Shown: positions 4,764 through 6,651 of the stretch, piece by piece | How positions within the stretch are numbered: position 1 is the first letter of the stretch | Layout: each line of letters begins with the position of its first letter | Assembly: GCA_041580235.1 (NCBI GenBank) | Contig: JBFGEG010000140.1 | Span: 1-6,651 of the forward strand | DNA length: 6,651 nucleotides | Direction: 5' to 3' | Source: JADFOJ01 sp041580235 | GTDB taxonomy: Bacteria > Planctomycetota > Phycisphaerae > Phycisphaerales > SM1A02 | Program-made: the position numbers and the translations under genes | The notes under the pieces: generated by a model | The model's input: the letters and a program-made list of their open reading frames with translations, nothing else | Database searches by the model: none | What the model was told of the DNA's origin: nothing

Positions 4764-6133
4764 CCCTCGAACAGGTGATCGAGGATGACGTCCCGCACGG
4801 CGGTGGCGGGCAGCTCGTCGGGCCCCTCGCCCCCCGCCGTCAGCAGGACGGGTCGCGCTTCGGCGGGCTGGTCGGTGCGCCCGTGCGATCCGCGGACCAG
4901 TGATGCATCAAGCGGGATCACGTCCATCAAGACGCGAAAGCCGAGCTTCTTCGCGAGCAGCTTGCGGGCAATCCGCAATCGCGGCATGGCCAGTGACGGG
5001 TCCACAAACAGCTCGGCCGGGTCGTAGCCCGGCTTGCGGTGGATGTCCACGGTGCGGGCGAAGTCCGGAGCGTGCCGATCATCCAGCCAGTAGTAGTAGC
5101 TGAACCAGCGACGCGGCGCCGCCACCAGGACCAGGTCCCCGGCCCGGGGATGGTCGAGACCGGCCTTTGCCTGCTCCGCGCGATCGAGCACCCGTTCGAC
5201 ACCCGCAATGCCCGCGCACAGCCCGGCGACCTCGGGCGTCTTCCACTCGTCGCGGACGTAGACATGGGCGACCTGGTGATCAGCGACGGCGAAGGCGTCG
5301 CTGGCGCCGGCGTCCAGAAGCTCCCGCCCCTGCTCCTCGCGCACGGCCAGGACGCCATGGTCGCGGAGCACCCGGTTCACGTGCACGGCGTCGTCGACGG
5401 GCTCGATGCCGTATTCGCTCAGCACGATGACCCGCACGCCGCGCTGCTCGAAGAAGTCGATCAGGTCGCCGGCCACCTCGTCGATTCGTTGCAGCTCCCC
5501 TTCGATCTGGGCGTGTTCGGGCCCGAGCTTCTGCAATCCGTAATCGAGATGGGGCAGATAGACCAGGTTCAACGTGGGCCGGTGCCGCTCGTAAACGAGC
5601 TTGGCCGCCTCGGCGATCCAGCGGCTGGAGGCGATGGACGCCCCCGGCCCCCAGAACTCAAACAGCGGAAACCGCCCCAGCGTCTCCTGCAGCGTCGCCC
5701 GCAGCGAGCTCGGCTCCGTGTAGCAGTCGGGGATCTTGCGGCCGTCGGCCTTGTAGATCGGCCGCGGCGTGACCGAGTACTCCACCGACGAGTACATGTT
5801 GTACCACCAGAACAGCTTGGCGCAGGTCACCGACGGATCGCGTCGTCGGGCCGTCTCCCAGACCTTCTCACCGCCGACGAGATGATCGCTCTGCTTCCAG
5901 AACTGGACCTCGGCCAGCTCGCGGTCGTACCAGCCGTTGCCCACGATCCCGTGCTCGCGGGGCGGGGCGCCGGTGAGCATGGACGACTGCACCGGGCACG
6001 TGACGGCGGGCAGCCCGGGCTGCAGCCGGCGCAGCCGCCCGCGATCGGCGAACGCCTTGATCCGGGGCGTTGCGTCCCCGAGCAGCGAGCTGGTCAGTCC
6101 GACGACGTCGAGGACCGCGGTGTGATGCGTCAT
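4760..6133 (-). CDS. eboF: EboF-like nucleotide pyrophosphatase/phosphodiesterase (alkaline phosphatase superfamily)
   Basis: A 457-residue protein of the type I phosphodiesterase/nucleotide pyrophosphatase family, with no signal peptide. Landmarks are LDVVGLT with Asp9 (first metal ligand), LPAVTCPVQSSMLTG with Thr45 as the expected nucleophile, HGIVGNGWYDRE (61-72), YLPHLDYGLQ (192-201), VLSEYGIEPV (237-246), DHQVAHVYV (285-293) and GSHGR (415-419). Against classical NPP enzymes, Asp9, Thr45, Asp197 and His417 are kept, but the usual SDHG reads SEYG (Glu240-Tyr241) and the His after Asp197 is Gln201, so the metal site is atypical. The gene starts on the TGATG that ends the upstream UbiA-type gene, implying coupling. 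UbiA plus this phosphodiesterase is the eboC/eboF combination of the ebo cluster, needed in cyanobacteria to export scytonemin precursors to the periplasm. The phosphodiesterase call is firm; the ebo name is from family memory and context. Confidence 0.8.
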   Translation of the reverse strand: MTHHTAVLDVVGLTSSLLGDATPRIKAFADRGRLRRLQPGLPAVTCPVQSSMLTGAPPREHGIVGNGWYDRELAEVQFWKQSDHLVGGEKVWETARRRDPSVTCAKLFWWYNMYSSVEYSVTPRPIYKADGRKIPDCYTEPSSLRATLQETLGRFPLFEFWGPGASIASSRWIAEAAKLVYERHRPTLNLVYLPHLDYGLQKLGPEHAQIEGELQRIDEVAGDLIDFFEQRGVRVIVLSEYGIEPVDDAVHVNRVLRDHGVLAVREEQGRELLDAGASDAFAVADHQVAHVYVRDEWKTPEVAGLCAGIAGVERVLDRAEQAKAGLDHPRAGDLVLVAAPRRWFSYYYWLDDRHAPDFARTVDIHRKPGYDPAELFVDPSLAMPRLRIARKLLAKKLGFRVLMDVIPLDASLVRGSHGRTDQPAEARPVLLTAGGEGPDELPATAVRDVILDHLFEG

Positions 6134-6651
6134 CAGGTGCCCACGATATACCGGTGGCCGAAGGCGGTCAGCCCGAAGCAGCCCAGGGCGATCAACGCGG
6201 CCGCCGGCTCATCCAGCAGCGTCAGATAGAAGCCATCCACCAGGCACAGACCCGACAGCCAGGTGAGCACCGCCCGCTTGACCCGTGCCGGCCGGCGCAG
6301 CACGCACGCCGCCGCCACGACAAGCCACCCGACCGTCACGAGCCCGCTTGCGAGCGACCACCACCACCTCTCGGGCCGCGCGATCGCGATCGGCAGGAGG
6401 ACCAGGACGGGCATCGCCAACGACATCCACCGCCGGCGCCCCGCCTGCTCGCCGGCTTCCCCTCGGGCGATGACCGTGAACGCGATGACGTACGCCGTCA
6501 ACGCGCCGGAGAACCAGCCCACGACCGTCCAGTCGGGGCTCGGGTTCACGGCCGCGGCGGCCAGGGGGTAGATCAGCCCGCGGCACGCCCCCATGAGCAA
6601 CACCGACGCGGCCAGCCGGTGATGCAGCAGGTCGTACAGCACGATGCACAC
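6133..6651 (-). CDS. eboC: EboC-like UbiA-family prenyltransferase, 5'-truncated by window edge
   Basis: The C-terminal 172 residues of a polytopic membrane protein. The frame runs off the right edge, and a UbiA protein is normally near 290 residues, so roughly the first 120 are missing, including the first Asp-rich prenyl-diphosphate motif. Visible are LYDLLHHR (5-12), LLMGACRGLIYPLAAAAVN (18-36), and about six hydrophobic segments near 17-35, 41-62, 76-92, 97-118, 125-142 and 147-166. The LYD...LMGxCRxLxY pattern is what I recall for EboC-type UbiA proteins. After the second visible helix, where UbiA enzymes often have a second DxxxD motif, the loop reads IARGEAGEQAGRRR with no Asp. UbiA proteins transfer prenyl groups to acceptors within the membrane; the EboC acceptor is unknown. 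The stop at 6133-6135 shares one base with the start of the next gene. The GTG at the very edge is probably an internal codon. Confidence 0.72.
   Translation of the reverse strand: MCIVLYDLLHHRLAASVLLMGACRGLIYPLAAAAVNPSPDWTVVGWFSGALTAYVIAFTVIARGEAGEQAGRRRWMSLAMPVLVLLPIAIARPERWWWSLASGLVTVGWLVVAAACVLRRPARVKRAVLTWLSGLCLVDGFYLTLLDEPAAALIALGCFGLTAFGHRYIVGT

Noticed and set aside
5039..6229. A 396-codon plus-strand open frame opposite the phosphodiesterase
   Set aside because: The minus strand encodes a full alkaline-phosphatase-superfamily protein coupled to the upstream gene; the plus product is rich in Arg, Pro and Gly without motifs.

Overview
The window is GC-rich bacterial DNA, most likely from a member of the Planctomycetota. 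The main clue is a pair of neighbouring secreted proteins that end in dockerin/EF-hand-like units of the form DxDGDGxxGIxDFLxVLGxWG. One of them also carries the CNxNGVPD spacer that usually precedes such units in this phylum. No 16S or other marker gene is present, so the assignment is an inference.

Layout, left to right. A membrane protein gene (+) enters from the left edge and stops at 425; its N-terminus is probably outside the window. Bases 426-514 form a convergent intergenic region holding two related palindromes in inverted orientation, which resemble a REP-type repeat and could also end transcription from both sides. A two-gene minus-strand operon fills 515-3171. Its first gene (start GTG at 3171) encodes an exported LVIVD / choice-of-anchor-B-like beta-propeller. 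Its second gene encodes an exported metalloprotease-like protein whose expected HExxH motif reads QEFEH. The two genes are joined by an ATGA stop/start overlap, and each protein ends in two dockerin-like units. A 94-base divergent gap follows, then a plus-strand pair: a tandem two-domain DinB protein (3266-4288) and a VOC/PhnB-like glyoxalase-fold protein (4323-4763).

From 4760 to the right edge are two minus-strand genes. A UbiA-type polytopic membrane protein (5'-truncated by the window edge) is followed, with a TGATG stop/start overlap, by an alkaline-phosphatase-superfamily nucleotide pyrophosphatase/phosphodiesterase. This pair matches eboC and eboF of the ebo cluster, whose role in cyanobacteria is trafficking of precursors of the sunscreen scytonemin. 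If so, the remaining ebo genes should lie just beyond the right edge. This is the most interesting feature of the window.

The window is packed with no gene-free stretch over 100 bases. I see no tRNA, rRNA, CRISPR array, transposase or phage gene. The two minus-strand units and the plus-strand pair look functionally unrelated.
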